A stretch of DNA of 64,000 nt, taken from Termitomyces sp. T153. Its lineage: Eukaryota; Basidiomycota; Agaricomycetes; Agaricales; Lyophyllaceae. The notes below the pieces were generated by a model that saw only the letters and a list, made by a program, of their open reading frames with translations, did no database searches and was not told where the DNA came from. The stretch is from contig JACKQL020000001.1 in NCBI GenBank assembly GCA_018296165.2, positions 1,178,001 to 1,242,000 on the forward strand, written 5' to 3'. Positions 20,783 to 32,441 of the stretch are shown in pieces. The number at the start of each line of letters is the position of its first letter. Within the stretch, counting starts at the first letter, position 1. A program made the position numbers and the translations under genes.

Positions 20783-22485
20783 GAGAATTTAGCAGTTTGC
20801 CTGCCAAGCTCTTGAGAACTTGGCAGCAGCATACAATGCAATGATTGAAGTGTGTCTGAAAGACATGCACTGCAAAATTGTGTTGTAGACCCAATCCAGA
20901 ACTGGAGAAAGGTGCATTGGTGTACCTTTTGACAAAATACCTTAACCTTCAAAAAGGCAGAGCTAGGAAGCTCTGTCAAAAGTGGGTTGGGCTATATAGA
21001 ATCTTGAAGTTCTACAGCGAGACCTCAAATTATGTGTTGGAGCTGCTTATAGCACTCTAGGAATGAAGAATACATTCTAAGTTCCATATGTTGCTGCTGC
21101 AACTGTACAAGGCCAGCAACAATGTGCTGTTTCCCAACAGGGCAACATCAGGGCCATACAACTTTAGTGCTTGTCACAATCCACTCCCAGACCTCTAGAC
21201 CCCTTTTAAAGCCACCTTGCTTCCCCAGAGTTCCTCCTCAACACCCCTTAACACACCCCCACCTTTGTTCATCCACAGCACCCACTCTGGCTAACTCTAA
21301 TGCTTTCCTGACAAACTCCAATGACCTCCTGGCAAACCCTGACACATCCTCTGCAGGCCCCATCATTCCTCCTTCTCTCCCCAAGCCTCCAGGCCCCTCC
21401 AACATCTCTCCTGCCCCAGGCACATGTTGCTAACTTGTCCCCTAGACCTACTCAACAACTCCAAATCTTCCTAACAACTACAGGGCAGACTGTGTTCCCA
21501 TCAGTTTTCATCAGAATATCATTGCAGCCTGCCATCTGAGCAGAACCAACACCCATCAACTCTGCACAGCTCTGACAAGCCCCACCATTGCACCCCCAAT
21601 CTCTGGAGGAGTTCCAGTTGTTAGTATATAAGTTGTAGAGTAGCATCCATTACACTAGTCTTGATATTACCATTGTTCTCTTGTTATGTTCTGTGTTCAT
21701 TACATTTTCTGGTCTTCTCTCTATTTCTGTCTCTAGTCTTGTATCTCTCTCTCAATCTAGTTTTTGTCCCTGTCTCACCTTGACTCTGTCTTGCTTTGTC
21801 TACTCAGTTTTCTTTATCATCACCCAAGTTTCTTTCAACTCTAATGCTGTCACAAACTCCACACATACATTATGACCTTCCAACATTCATAATTGACTCC
21901 AGACCTTGCTCTATGCTTATCCCCAGAACCCATTAACCCTAATTGATCCACTATCAATCTCTGGCCCCACTCCCATCACTTGCATAGCCTCCGCTTACCC
22001 CACAATCTGCATATCTGCCTCTGGACTTGTGCCTGATACACTGCCAAGCCCAATATTTATTGTACATGGTCTTAGACTTCCTTAGACCACCCTGGACTTG
22101 CTTGGACTGCCCCCCTTGGCTTATCCTCACAAGTATCTGAAGTCTGGACCACTCCAGAACACTAGGTTATAAGTGCATGACATTGCATCTGCCTAGTAAG
22201 GACTCACCCAGTTAAGCTGAGCCCTTGTGGTCAGCAGAATCTGACAGTGCTCCAGACAACCAGGAGTGGTTTATCAATGACCTGTTAGGTTATTGTTGGG
22301 ATGAGAAGAACCTCAAATTCAAGATTTGTTGGAGTTTGAAAAACACTACTTAAGAGTCCCTCATCACCTGCAAGGACCTGGAGGCCCTTGATGAGTAGTT
22401 GGAATTGCAGAGCATCCAGCACCCTGTGCAGTTGGCCAGAAGGACTAAGTTAACTTGACTTAGTCCAGAAGCTGGACAGGCTGCC
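20783..22485 (+). pseudogene. Gypsy-2 integrase C-terminus and chromodomain, split by a solo LTR
   Basis: 20783-21171 gives the C-terminal integrase region of an Agaricomycete Gypsy (GALVYLLTKYLNLQKGRARK, SETSNYVLELLIAL). After the solo LTR at 21172-22246 the frame resumes at 22252 with a chromodomain-like segment (EWFINDLLGYCWDEKNLKF, ESLITCKDLEALDE) and ends near HPVQLARR. The LTR is bracketed by GTGCT on both sides, which shows the two parts were once continuous. The 5' part of the element (gag to integrase core) is missing, cut at the Helitron-3 junction. Identification is by family motifs. Confidence 0.85.
21172..22246 (+). repeat. Solo LTR A (LTR-X family)
   Basis: Starts TGTCACAATCC, ends CAGAATCTGACA, 1,075 bp, with perfect 5-bp duplication GTGCT (21167-21171 and 22247-22251). 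Contains a promoter-like AGTATATAAG near 21628. Only about one CpG remains, so it is an old insertion. Confidence 0.93.
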
Positions 22486-23627
22486 TGTCAGGTTCTGCTG
22501 ACCCTGGGGGCTCAGCTGCACTGGGCAAATCCTTACTAGGCAGATGTAATTCTCTGCACTAATAACTGGGCACTCAGAGAAGTTCTAAACATGGGGGTCT
22601 TACAAGGATAAGTGATGGGAAGTGATCCAAGCAAGTCCAGGGTGGTCCAGAGGAGTGTAGGACAAGTTGTGGGGAGAAGGACAAGCTTGGTGTGGTGTCA
22701 GGTACAAGTCCATAAGCAAGTATTGTAGGTGTGGAGGAAGCAGAGGCTATGCAAGTAATGGGAGCAGAGCTGGAGCTTGATGGGGGATCAACAGAAGTTG
22801 ATGGGATTCAGGACCAAGCAAGTAGTGAGGTCCAGAGTTGGTTTAAAGAATGTTTGGAGTTTGTAATCATAAGCGTGGGGTTTGTAAAGGCATTAACAGT
22901 GAAAAGGACTTGAGCATGATGAAGGAAACAGATCAAACAAGACAGAGCTGAACAGAATGAGGTGAGATTGAGACAAGAATGAAAATAGATTCAGGCAGAG
23001 ATATGAAATGATAACAAGGATGATAACAGAATAGAGACAAGACAAGACTGGGAGACTGAGAGTAAATAAAACATAATATGGAACACAAAACATGAGAGAG
23101 AAACAATCAGACCATAGGTAATGTTAAGCAATATTAAGACTAAAGTACAAGAAGCTACTCTACAACTTATATACTAACTACTGGAGAGCTTCAGGGGGCA
23201 GCAGGTGTGGTGGTGGGGTTTGGTGGAGTTCAGCAGAGTTGATGGGTATCAGTTGTGATTGGAGAGCAGGCCATGTTGATATTTTGATGGGATCAGTTGG
23301 AAATGTGGGCTATCTCAAAGTTGTCATGATACTCTGGAGTGGGTTGGGGAAACCAGGGTGATAGTTTGGTGATGTATAATGGAGTTAGGAATGGTGGGGA
23401 GTGGTTTCAGGGGCTTAGGAGAGCCAGGGGAAGTGTTGGCAGCTGCAGAGAAGATGTCAGAGTTGGCCAGGAGGCTGTCAGGGTTTGCCAGAGAAGCATC
23501 AGAGTTACTCAGAGTGGGCATGGAGGGTATATGAGGGTTGGGGGGATTGAGGGGGCATTGGAGGGAAACTTTGGAGAAGCAAGAAGGCTGAAAATGAGGT
23601 CAGGGGTCTATGGAGTGGATCGTGACA
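22486..23627 (-). repeat. Gypsy-1 3' LTR (LTR-X copy B)
   Basis: Plus-strand ends TGTCAGGTTC and GATCGTGACA, 1,142 bp. Homologous to 31016-31202 plus 42442-43416 and, inverted, to solo LTRs A and E. TATA-like CTTATATACT at about 23165 (minus orientation). Confidence 0.93.
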
Positions 23628-23640
23628 TTACCCCCCCTTC
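23628..23640 (-). other. Gypsy-1 polypurine tract
   Basis: On the minus strand GAAGGGGGGGTAA sits immediately upstream of the 3' LTR, the site where plus-strand DNA synthesis is primed. Confidence 0.8.
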
Positions 23641-26600
23641 AGCATTGAGACTCTCAAGATGTGGGGCACAGGTTGGGGATCAACAGAGCATGGGAATCAA
23701 AGCCAAGTAATATTGATCAAACTGCAGTGAGTGGCAGTAGTGTGGGGAGCAAAGTCAAAGCATGGCCACCATTTGTCAGGGGGCTCTTTCCAAGTCATTA
23801 AAAGGTCAGATGTACTCTGGGGTTCCCAAACTTTTGCCATGTCTTCTACTACACTATCATCACATTTCCCATTACCAACCCCTCCCCCTTCTAGTGAAAA
23901 TTGTGTGGCCATCTGGGCAGAGTACAAGTGTTGTTGGTGGGAGTTTGAACAGCAGTGGGACCATAGAAAGGTAGAGGTGATGGCCCATTGTCATGCATGT
24001 GATGTTTTTTTTCTTGCTCTGCAATTACTGATTAGGCTCAGCAGAGTTGTCCTTGGCAGCAGTGGGCTCCTCCAGGGGTTCTTTGCATATGAGGGGGTTG
24101 GGGCCCACTGGTCATTCAGTTCCCATTGCCCCAGGGCATTCTGCAAGGCCCAGTCTTAGGAAGGGGATCATCCACATTGTTTTGGAAGCAGAGAGGATTC
24201 CACAAGCACAGGTGATGCCAGAGGTATTTGCAGGGGTGCTGGGGCAGGTATGGGGTCCTCTGACCCTAGAATGGTGCCAGAATGAGGCTCTGGTGAGTCT
24301 CTACCTCTTCCTTCATTGTTTGCTGACCAATTGTTCCAGTGCACTCTCTGTGCCCAGTGAGAGGAGTTGTGCAAGTTTGATGAGCCAACTGTGAGGTCCT
24401 ATTGTGACACCTCAGTCTGTCTTCTGTGCCATGCTAGGCACAAGAAATGTTGATTTCACTGGAGTAGCATGCTGCATGTGTTGCTGCGGAGCAGAGTGGG
24501 AGGAGAGTTGGGTAAGGAAACAGCTGGGTGAGAGTTGGAAGGCCCAGGTGTTAGGCTGAGGCTCAGGTTTGGAGGGCAAGGGGAGCACAGAGCAGTCAGT
24601 GGAGAAGGTGTGACTCCCATGGAGCAGGCAGAAAGAGGGGGAGGTGGCACCATATGACAAGAGCAAGTAGAGGGCCTCCCCACTACCTAAAGTGGGGCCC
24701 AGCAAGCAGCTGCAGGGGGTAATGGTGGGGCCCCCTAAGCCCCACATGTACTCCTCTGACTCAAATGTGCTGATGGAACGTCCCTCGAGTTTCTCTGAGC
24801 CTGCACCCTCCATCACCAAAACATTTCTTTGTCACCAGGTGGAGGGGTTGTTGAGAATATTGGCAACATGAGAAGGAGAGCTCTGGTGAGTGGGGGAGGA
24901 CCATGACATGGTGCAGAAGGAGAGGAATGTGTTGTAGCGAGATTATGATACAGTAGTGCAGATGACCATGGCAAGGGGATTGGAGGTGCAGAGTTTGTGG
25001 AAATGTCTGGCACAGTTGGAGGCACATTCCACAGTGGAGGTGGAGAGGCAGTGGGGCTTGGAGGAGGAGGGCTTGACTCAGGCAGAGGCCAAGGTTGGGA
25101 GGCAGTAGGAGGAGTGGCTGGTGAGGGAGGTGGCCTTGGGGCATGCAGGGATCTTGCGTGAGTGTCCCCTTCTCCTTTCTGACTTTTGTTAATGAGTTTG
25201 GAATAGGCTGAGTTCAGAAGCACCAAGTCCTTTTGGATGGGGCTTCTGCCATGTTTGCATCAATCCAGGATAGGCTGGCATAGATGCCCATGGACTGACC
25301 TCCAGAGTTGGAGCAGGGGGTGGTAAGGATGGGGAGGTTATTAGCAGAGCATCAGTGGCAAAACACAGTGGCTCCAGGGTTGTGGTGGGAGGTGGCAGCA
25401 AATATGAGAGAGGCATTACTAGGGCTTTCAAAAGTCCTGGTGGTGGTCTGAGCACAGATGGAGGTGGACTTGGGGATTGGGGAAGAGGGGAGGGGAGGAG
25501 CTCCAGAGGGGGGGAGGGAGTGAGAGAGTGGTTAGGCCTTGCTCTCTTATTGTCTTAAGTTCTGTCATGCACTGTCTCTTCTTTTCTGTAGTATATCTGT
25601 GTTGCTTACAGTGCTTGGTTAGTGTTCCTAGGCATGCATAAGGAGATTTTAGTTTGTGTGAGGAGTGAAATAAGCAAAAACATGCAGGGGTACTGGTGGG
25701 AGTTGAATTTCTGGTAAATCCAGAGGCGGGGGTCAAGCCCACTAGTGCTGTCTGTATTGGCTAGTCTTGGGATCATTGGGACTTGACAGAGCATTGTAGG
25801 AGAGGGTCCCAAGGTTTGGTGGGGTTGTTGGAGGTCTTTCTGCAGAGCTCTGGCATGTCTTGGGGTGTTGATGGGTGGCAATGTTTGGGCTTGCTCCCTG
25901 GAGTTTGGGTCAAAGTTATAGAGGTGGTCCTCAAATCTGTGGCAGAGTCAAGCATTGTGCCAGCTTGGGGAGGGGAGGTGGACCTCCAAATCTTTGAAGT
26001 ATGCTTGATGGTGGCTTTAGCTTTTTCTGTCAACATGGCTAGCAGAGGGGGCAGGGGTCTTTTGGTGGATTGACCTTGTGCTGATGCAGCTAGTGGAGGT
26101 AGTGGAGGTCCTTTTTGATGATGGTGGGGGTGACAGAGTGAAGTTTGTTCTTGAAGGTGGGGCCAGTTGGACACAGGAGCCCTTGGCAGCATAGTGGCAG
26201 AGTTCCGGGGTGGGGTGGTTCTTGTAGTAAACCAGTGGGGAACTGTTTTACATGCCAGCTATGCTGTGGGTTGGATTAGCATAGGGGCAGAGGTACACCC
26301 TTAGAGTGTGGGTTGCAATCCCTTGGTTGATAGTGTCTGAAAGTTCACATTTTGGTGGGGTTATGCATGAGTAGGGGTTTGTTGAGCTCTAAAGTATTGT
26401 GTTTTGTTGGAGGCATACTTGGTTTAGAGCTTGCTGTGCTCCAAGCATTGTATCCTGGTCAAAGGCATGCTAGGTATAGGCATTATTGCATTCCAAAGTA
26501 TTGTGTTTAGTGAAGGGTGTGCATGGTTGGAGTTTTGCTATATTCTGGAGTGTCATTGATGAGGGGGTGGGGTTTGAGGTGACTAGTCTCAATGAATTTC

Positions 26601-29600
26601 TTATGGTCTGAGGTTGGGGCTTGTAGTTTCTGGGCCATCTACATGACATTCCTCTTTGTTCCTGGCCAAAGATAAGTCCAGAGACAGGCTGAGAAGTCTT
26701 ACATGTTTCTGGCATTCTTTAAAGCTTGAGGTACTAGAGGTCAGAAGTTTGAAGGCAGCACAGGGATGTATTGGTGGATGCTTCTTTTGGACAGAGGCAG
26801 TGCAGGGTTGGTTGGTGAGTGGTACTTCCTGGTGGAGGTGCTTTGGGATGAGGGAGGAGTTTAGATTGTCATTCTGTGGGTCACGGGGGGTCAGGATGGG
26901 TGGTAGGGTGTAGGTTGGAAGTTGTATTGGGGGTCCAAGAGTTGCTGGCTCATTGGCGGAGTTGTGCTGAGGATTGCATTGAGGGTTCAGAGGTTGATCG
27001 CTTATTAGTGGAGTTGTGTTGAGGATTGTATTAAGAGTCTAGGAGTTGTTGGCTTGTTGGTGGAATTGTGTGAGGCCAGTGAATTAGCGGAGTTATGTGG
27101 AGCCAGTGAAACAGAGGCAGTGTGAGGGTTGGTGGGTTTTTTCCCCTTCCTAGGGTGGAGTCAGCAAACAGAGATGGTGTGGGATCAGTGGAGTATTGGC
27201 TCACTGGTGGAGCTCTCTTGAGTTTGTTGGGGGCAGGGTGGGGTTGGTTTGGGTGAGCTCAGAACTTTGCTTCTTCCTTTAGAGTGGGAGTTAGCAGCTT
27301 GGAGTTAGCATGAGGATTGTTCAGTGGGTGGTTTATTGACAGAGTTGACTTTGGAGATGGTGCAGAGCAGAGAGAGGGATCTGGGGCATATTTTCATTAG
27401 TCTGTCATTTCCATCATAAGAACCAGAGGTCTGGAGTCAATGTGGGGGGTGGGAGTTGGCTTGGCTTGTTGGCAGGGTTGTGTCAGAGGTGATGCTGGTC
27501 AAAGAGGAGATTTCAGAGTGGGGTTTTCTTTACTGAGTGGCAGAGTTGTTGAATAGGTGGCTGTGGTTCCCAGAGCCATGCTTGGATAAGCTGAGTGGGT
27601 TCTAGCAGTTCTCCAAGGGCTTGGGTGGGTCTGGCTATTGCCCAGGTCTTTGAGGTCACTTATTTTATGTCAGGGAGTGGTTATCTACAAGTGCTGAAGG
27701 GTGGTAGGGGAAACTGGTTGTACAGGAGCATTGCCAGAGACTCCAAGAGGGTTACAGCAGGGTAGGGTGATCTTTCATTCATGCTCCAGAGTGGTCCACA
27801 GGTCTCTATGAATAGAGCAGAGGTAGGTCTTGGCACTGTAGGGCAATCAACAAGATTTCTGGTCAGGAAAAAAGGGTACCACTTCTTTGGAGAGCATCAT
27901 TGATCCTTTGATTGTTGGGGCAGAGTCAGAGGAGCCACTTGTTATTCTTGGCATCTGGTTGATCTCCAGTAGATGTGATTTGGTTGCTCCAGAGCATTGA
28001 TGAACTTGGGGGGAACTGTCTGAAGAGTCTGGTGTTTATTCTTTTGCTGGGAATTGTCAGAGGAGTAGAACAGGGCAGGGGCAGGGCTGTGATTCTGGGG
28101 GCAGGATTGAGGCATGGAATGTCCCTGCTTATCATGGGTGGGGGTGGCATCTTCTTCAATGTTGATTTGTTAGTGGGAGGAGGGCGGTGGCATCTTCTCA
28201 ATATTGATTCAAAGCAGAGTGCTACTCACTCTTGGGGAATGTATCAGCAAACTTAGAACACTTCGGAGAGACTACTTTGTATAGGGTTTGTTTCTGCATG
28301 CTCTGGCAGTGTGGTCCTTGTTTGATGGATGTTTTCTTATACAAGAGCAGAGTGGTTTGGAGTTGATAGTTGAGAGGTGGACCCCGCAGAGTGCATGCTA
28401 TAGGGGCATCATCAATGAGTTGTTGTAGTACTGGGTTAGAGTAATACTAATAATTCTGGGGCTTTCTTGAAGACTTAGGCAGTCTACTCCAATTCCACAC
28501 TGATGTCTTGATAAATGCTTGAAGTTGAAGGAGTTTACTTCCAAAATATTTCTATTCTGAATGCAGAGGGGTCTCAACAAACTCCAGCCTAAGTGATTCA
28601 CTCCCTGGGAACCATCGAGCCTTTGCCTATTAATTGCCTGTCCATTTGCTACTCTACTTGGGCTATTTATACCTCTTTTTACAGTGCACAGACCACCCCC
28701 TACATGTGACTTTTGGTTCCATACTTTCCAGCCCCTTATTCATAAATGTTATTTTAATTCCCCCTTTTGGCATGCCTGTTTCAGTGCCACAGGCCAGTTC
28801 CTGGTTCCATCATTCCTCCTTTGCATTCTTAGCTTCCATTCGCCCCATTTATCTCTCCCTCCTTTGTATTTCTTCCATTCATATTCTTCCCCATTCAGGT
28901 CCTTTTCCATTCAGATTCTTCCATTCATCTGTCCCCTCCCATTCATTCCATTCATCTTCCTTTATTCCTTTCATATTCTTCCCCTTTCAGGTTCTTTCCC
29001 ATTCAGGTTCTTCCATTCATCTTCCTTTCCCTTCCCTTCATTCCATTCATTTCATATTCTTCCATTCATCTTCCTTTCCCTTCCCTTCATTCCATTCTTT
29101 CTCATTCATTCCCCCTTTACCTCCTTTCAGTCAACATTCCAATCTGGTTATTCTTAGATCAGATCTAGATCTTGCCAGAATTGATGCCACTCAGGTGCTT
29201 TTGCCAGTCCCATGCTTCATCTCCCATTACAGTGATTGGACTATTATTGAGTGTATAGTCTAGTATAGTCCTTGTCCTATCCTGTTCTGTCTTTCTTCTG
29301 GTGTATTTAAAGGGATAATGTTGCTGGGACTTGTTTTACTAGGAGGCTTACAGTTTTCAGCCTTAATAAATGTTTGTTTTGACTTCTAGTGTTTATTATG
29401 TTCCCAATGGTGTGACAACATTGTATCATTGTTGTCAGGAATTCCCTCCAAGGACATCAGAGTTGAGATGGGGGCTCTGGAGCTGTGTTACTAGGGTCCA
29501 GAGTGGTGTGGAGGGGTCCAGAGTAGCCTGGAGTGGTGGGTCAAGGCATTCTGGACCTCAGGCAGAGTCATCAGGGTTTTTGAATTGTTTGGTAGGGAAA

Positions 29601-31003
29601 ACCCCTCAAGGGGGCATCTGGGCATATTCTCTTTATTGTTGGAGCTTCCTGGGCTCAAGATAGTCAGGTGTGGGGTCCATAGTAAAGTCTTGAAGGTGAT
29701 GATGGGGCTTCTTCTTTCCTTGAGAGAACATGTCAGTGAATTCAAAGTACTCTGGGAAACTACTTCATGTGAAACTCTCTTTTCCTTATAGTTTGTTCAG
29801 GGTGACTCATGTGCTGAGGGGTTCTCTTGCTAGAGGCAGCATAGTCTGGGAGTTGAAGGGTAGAGATTTTGTCTAGTGGTGGAGTGTGGAGAAGGGTGGC
29901 ATCAAGCACTTTTAATGTTGGAGGTTCTGGATTGAGTGGGGAGAGGTGTTAAAGTAGTGGCAGAGGGGTCTGGAGTTATTCTGCATTGCAAGTTGGAGTG
30001 CCATAGTTCTCCTTGTTGACTTTAGGGGTTGTTGGAGAGGAGGCAGGGCAGAGGTGCATGTTCCTTCCTTTTCTGACTACTTTGAGGCTTAGGAATTCTT
30101 TGGCTTTGCTCCAGAGTTGCTGGACTTGGGTCAGAAGTGTTGGAGTCCCATCAAGCATTGGGCAGAGATGATGGCCGGGTTGACCAAGGGGGTCCCAGCT
30201 GATTCCAGTGGTGGGCTCTGTGTTTGTGGCATAGCATTGATCTTGGAATCTTGAGTCAACGTGGAGTAGGACAGCTAGTTTAGGCTTGATTCCAATGATG
30301 GCAGAGCTAGCTTGGGGGTTGACCTTCTCAGGGTTGGTGTGAGTAACATGTGGGAGTTGGGTGCTCTATTAGTGAAGTGGCAGAGCTTTGTTTCTTCATC
30401 ATGGATGGAGGGGGCACTGTTAAAAGCTTCATTGGGCCAGTCACTGGTGATGTGTGGATTTTAACAGAGTTGCAGGGTGGGGCTAGTGGATCTGGAGGTG
30501 GGGTTTGGGGATGTGCATTCTTGGAGGTCTTGTTTGTTGTTTAGTGGGGATGGCAACTGGTTTTCTATGCAGCAAGTGATTTCCTTTGGTGGAGGTTGTT
30601 ATTGTTGTTGAGAAAGGGTGTAGATGCTATGCTGGAGGAGGTTGTCAAGCAATAGCTGGATTTATTGTCAGGGTGGGGTGGGTACTGGTTTGGAGATGTC
30701 ATAGTCAACCTTTGATAGGAGACAGAGCTGACTGAGAAGGTGAGAAGAGCATAGGAGGTGTTGGAGAGGTGAGTGCAAGGTTGAGTTGAAGAGGATGTCC
30801 ATGAGGAGAGCCATTTGTGTGGGTGTGACTAAAGTGGAGGGGACATTTGGTGCCAGGTCTGCAATTCAATGTGCCTTGGCAGATTGAGCAGGGCCAAATA
30901 AATCATAATGGGTTCCAGACATGGGCCAACCATAGACATTGAGAGTTCCAATAGGAGTGTGTGTGGAGTTAATTGCAGACATCACAAATAGAGTAAGGGA
31001 GTA
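23641..31003 (-). mobile_element. Gypsy-1 interior: long Pro/Ser-rich, pol-less sequence
   Basis: The plus strand is markedly G/T-rich, so minus-strand ORF fragments are rich in Pro, Ser, Thr and His (for example 25226-24813, 26192-25773, 24819-24412). Near the 5' end a gag-like start reads MSGTHYDLFGPAQSA on the minus strand (about 30,920). No zinc knuckle and none of the pol motifs is seen. The pieces may be a degraded gag or non-coding filler. A pyrimidine-rich segment at 28,421-29,420 looks like a separate insertion. Confidence 0.55.
28421..29420 (+). repeat. Candidate solo LTR with TTCCATTCAT-type repeats
   Basis: A 1,000-bp segment of opposite strand composition to its surroundings. 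It starts TGTTGTAGTA and ends GTGTGACAACA, giving inverted TGTTGT/ACAACA tips. Contains GGCTATTTATACC (TATA-like, about 28,662), a C/T-rich tract of CATTCCATTCATCTTCC units (28,850-29,125) and AATAAATG near 29,363. No matching duplication flanks it (TGAGT versus TTGTA), so the assignment is tentative. Confidence 0.4.
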
Positions 31004-31015
31004 GTCTTGATATTA
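31004..31015 (-). other. Gypsy-1 primer-binding site (degenerate)
   Basis: Directly inside the 5' LTR the minus strand reads TAATATCAAGAC. It resembles the initiator-tRNA-Met PBS form TGGTATCAGAGC with G-to-A changes, in keeping with the decay pattern here. Tentative. Confidence 0.5.
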
Positions 31016-31202
31016 TGTTAGGTTCTGCTAACCATGGAGGCTCAGCTATACTGGACAAATTCTTACTAGGCAGACATGATTCTCTGCACAGATAACTGAG
31101 CACTTGGAGAAGTTCTAAATGTGGGGGTCTTGTGAGGATAAGTGATGGGAAGTGATCCAAGCAAGTCCAGGGTGGTCTGGAGAAGTGTAGGACAAGTTGT
31201 GG
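31016..31202 (-). repeat. Gypsy-1 5' LTR, first part (LTR-X copy C)
   Basis: Begins TGTTAGGTTCTGCTAACC on the plus strand and matches the first ~187 bp of 22486-23627. It is cut by Gypsy-4 after GTTGTGG and resumes at 42442. Confidence 0.9.
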
Positions 31203-32267
31203 TGATGTGCTCCTATGCTGCCTAGTGCCATGCAGGAAACCTAAAAAGAGAGAACCTAACACTAGTCACTAGATAGAGTAGCTGGCAGTAGGAAGTTAAT
31301 AGTTGAGGGTGAGTCAGTAACTGTCCTAGAAAACAAGAGTGAAAGTTGTGTTGTATGGTGAAGTTGGAAGGATTGCTATTGCTATCCTGAGTTGCTAGTG
31401 ACAGAAAGAAGAATAAGTGAAGTCAAGAAGTGTTGCTAAGACAAGGTGAACTCTTAATGGAGGTAGAGGAGTTAGGGAGTAGAGTAGAAAAAGGAAGGTG
31501 GTAATAGGGAAACTAAATCAAGGGACAAATGTAAACTGGTTGCTAGCTACAGTTGCTAATGTCGCTAAGTCAAAATAATGCAAAGGGCACCCATAGTTGG
31601 TACCACACTAGATTGAGGTCAAAGGTGATAAGACTTGTCGCTAAGTCAAAGTCAACAGCAAGTAAGGAATAGAGGGAAAGTATAGGCAAAGTGAAATCTC
31701 AAGCTGATAGGCTTAGAGATAGATGGATTCAGTTCAAGGAGGATCTATCCAAGTCAATTCTCTTGTCCAAGTGTCTATGTACAGGCAGTATTTATACAGT
31801 TCCAAAGTATAGTATGGGAAAGTAAGCAAATAGTTGCCACTAGCAACAGCATCTGTCAATGTGTTTATGGTCCATACAAGGTGTCAGTTTATAACTAAGT
31901 GAAAAAAAAACCATAAGCAAAGTCTCTGATGTGTAGACACTGTTCAAGTATGTTGGTCAACTTGACAAAGAGAATGATAGCAAAAAGGTACATGTCTAGC
32001 AATATGTCCATATATAGTGAGATAATGCTGTTTTGTTGCCAGAGTTGCTAGGATTGCTAAAGTTGCTAGGAAGGGTCTAGGCCTTGCTGATCTAGGCCCA
32101 AGTTCCAGGCTCCACATGCTAAAGTCCTGTGCTAAGGCTCCCTCAGTCCAGACCTTGGGCTAGGCCCCATGTGCTGAGTGTTGTGACTTGTGCCAAATTT
32201 AAAATAGTTAGCTGCCGCTAAGTCCAAAATGCCAAAAATGGTGCTCAGCAACAACTGGGACTCATCA
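31203..32267 (-). repeat. Gypsy-4 3' LTR
   Basis: 1,065 bp, about 98% identical by eye to 41377-42441. Contains two GTCGCTAAGTCAAA segments whose CpG is intact in both LTRs. Confidence 0.95.
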
Positions 32268-32441
32268 TCCTCCCCTATACTGAAATATTGACTGCTCTCA
32301 GTCAACCCCAAAGTCACTTATTTGATTGCTTAGTCCATGTGTCAAAAAGTTTCAAATAAAAAGAGCTGGCAGTTTTGCTTGAACTTCATCAACCTCCCAT
32401 TCCTCTCATCTTATCTCCTCTTCTATCTTGATCTTATCACT

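Noticed and set aside
24047..26073. Plus-strand ORFs in the Gypsy-1 interior as genes
   Set aside because: They lack motifs and arise from G-rich strand composition; no start context or introns.
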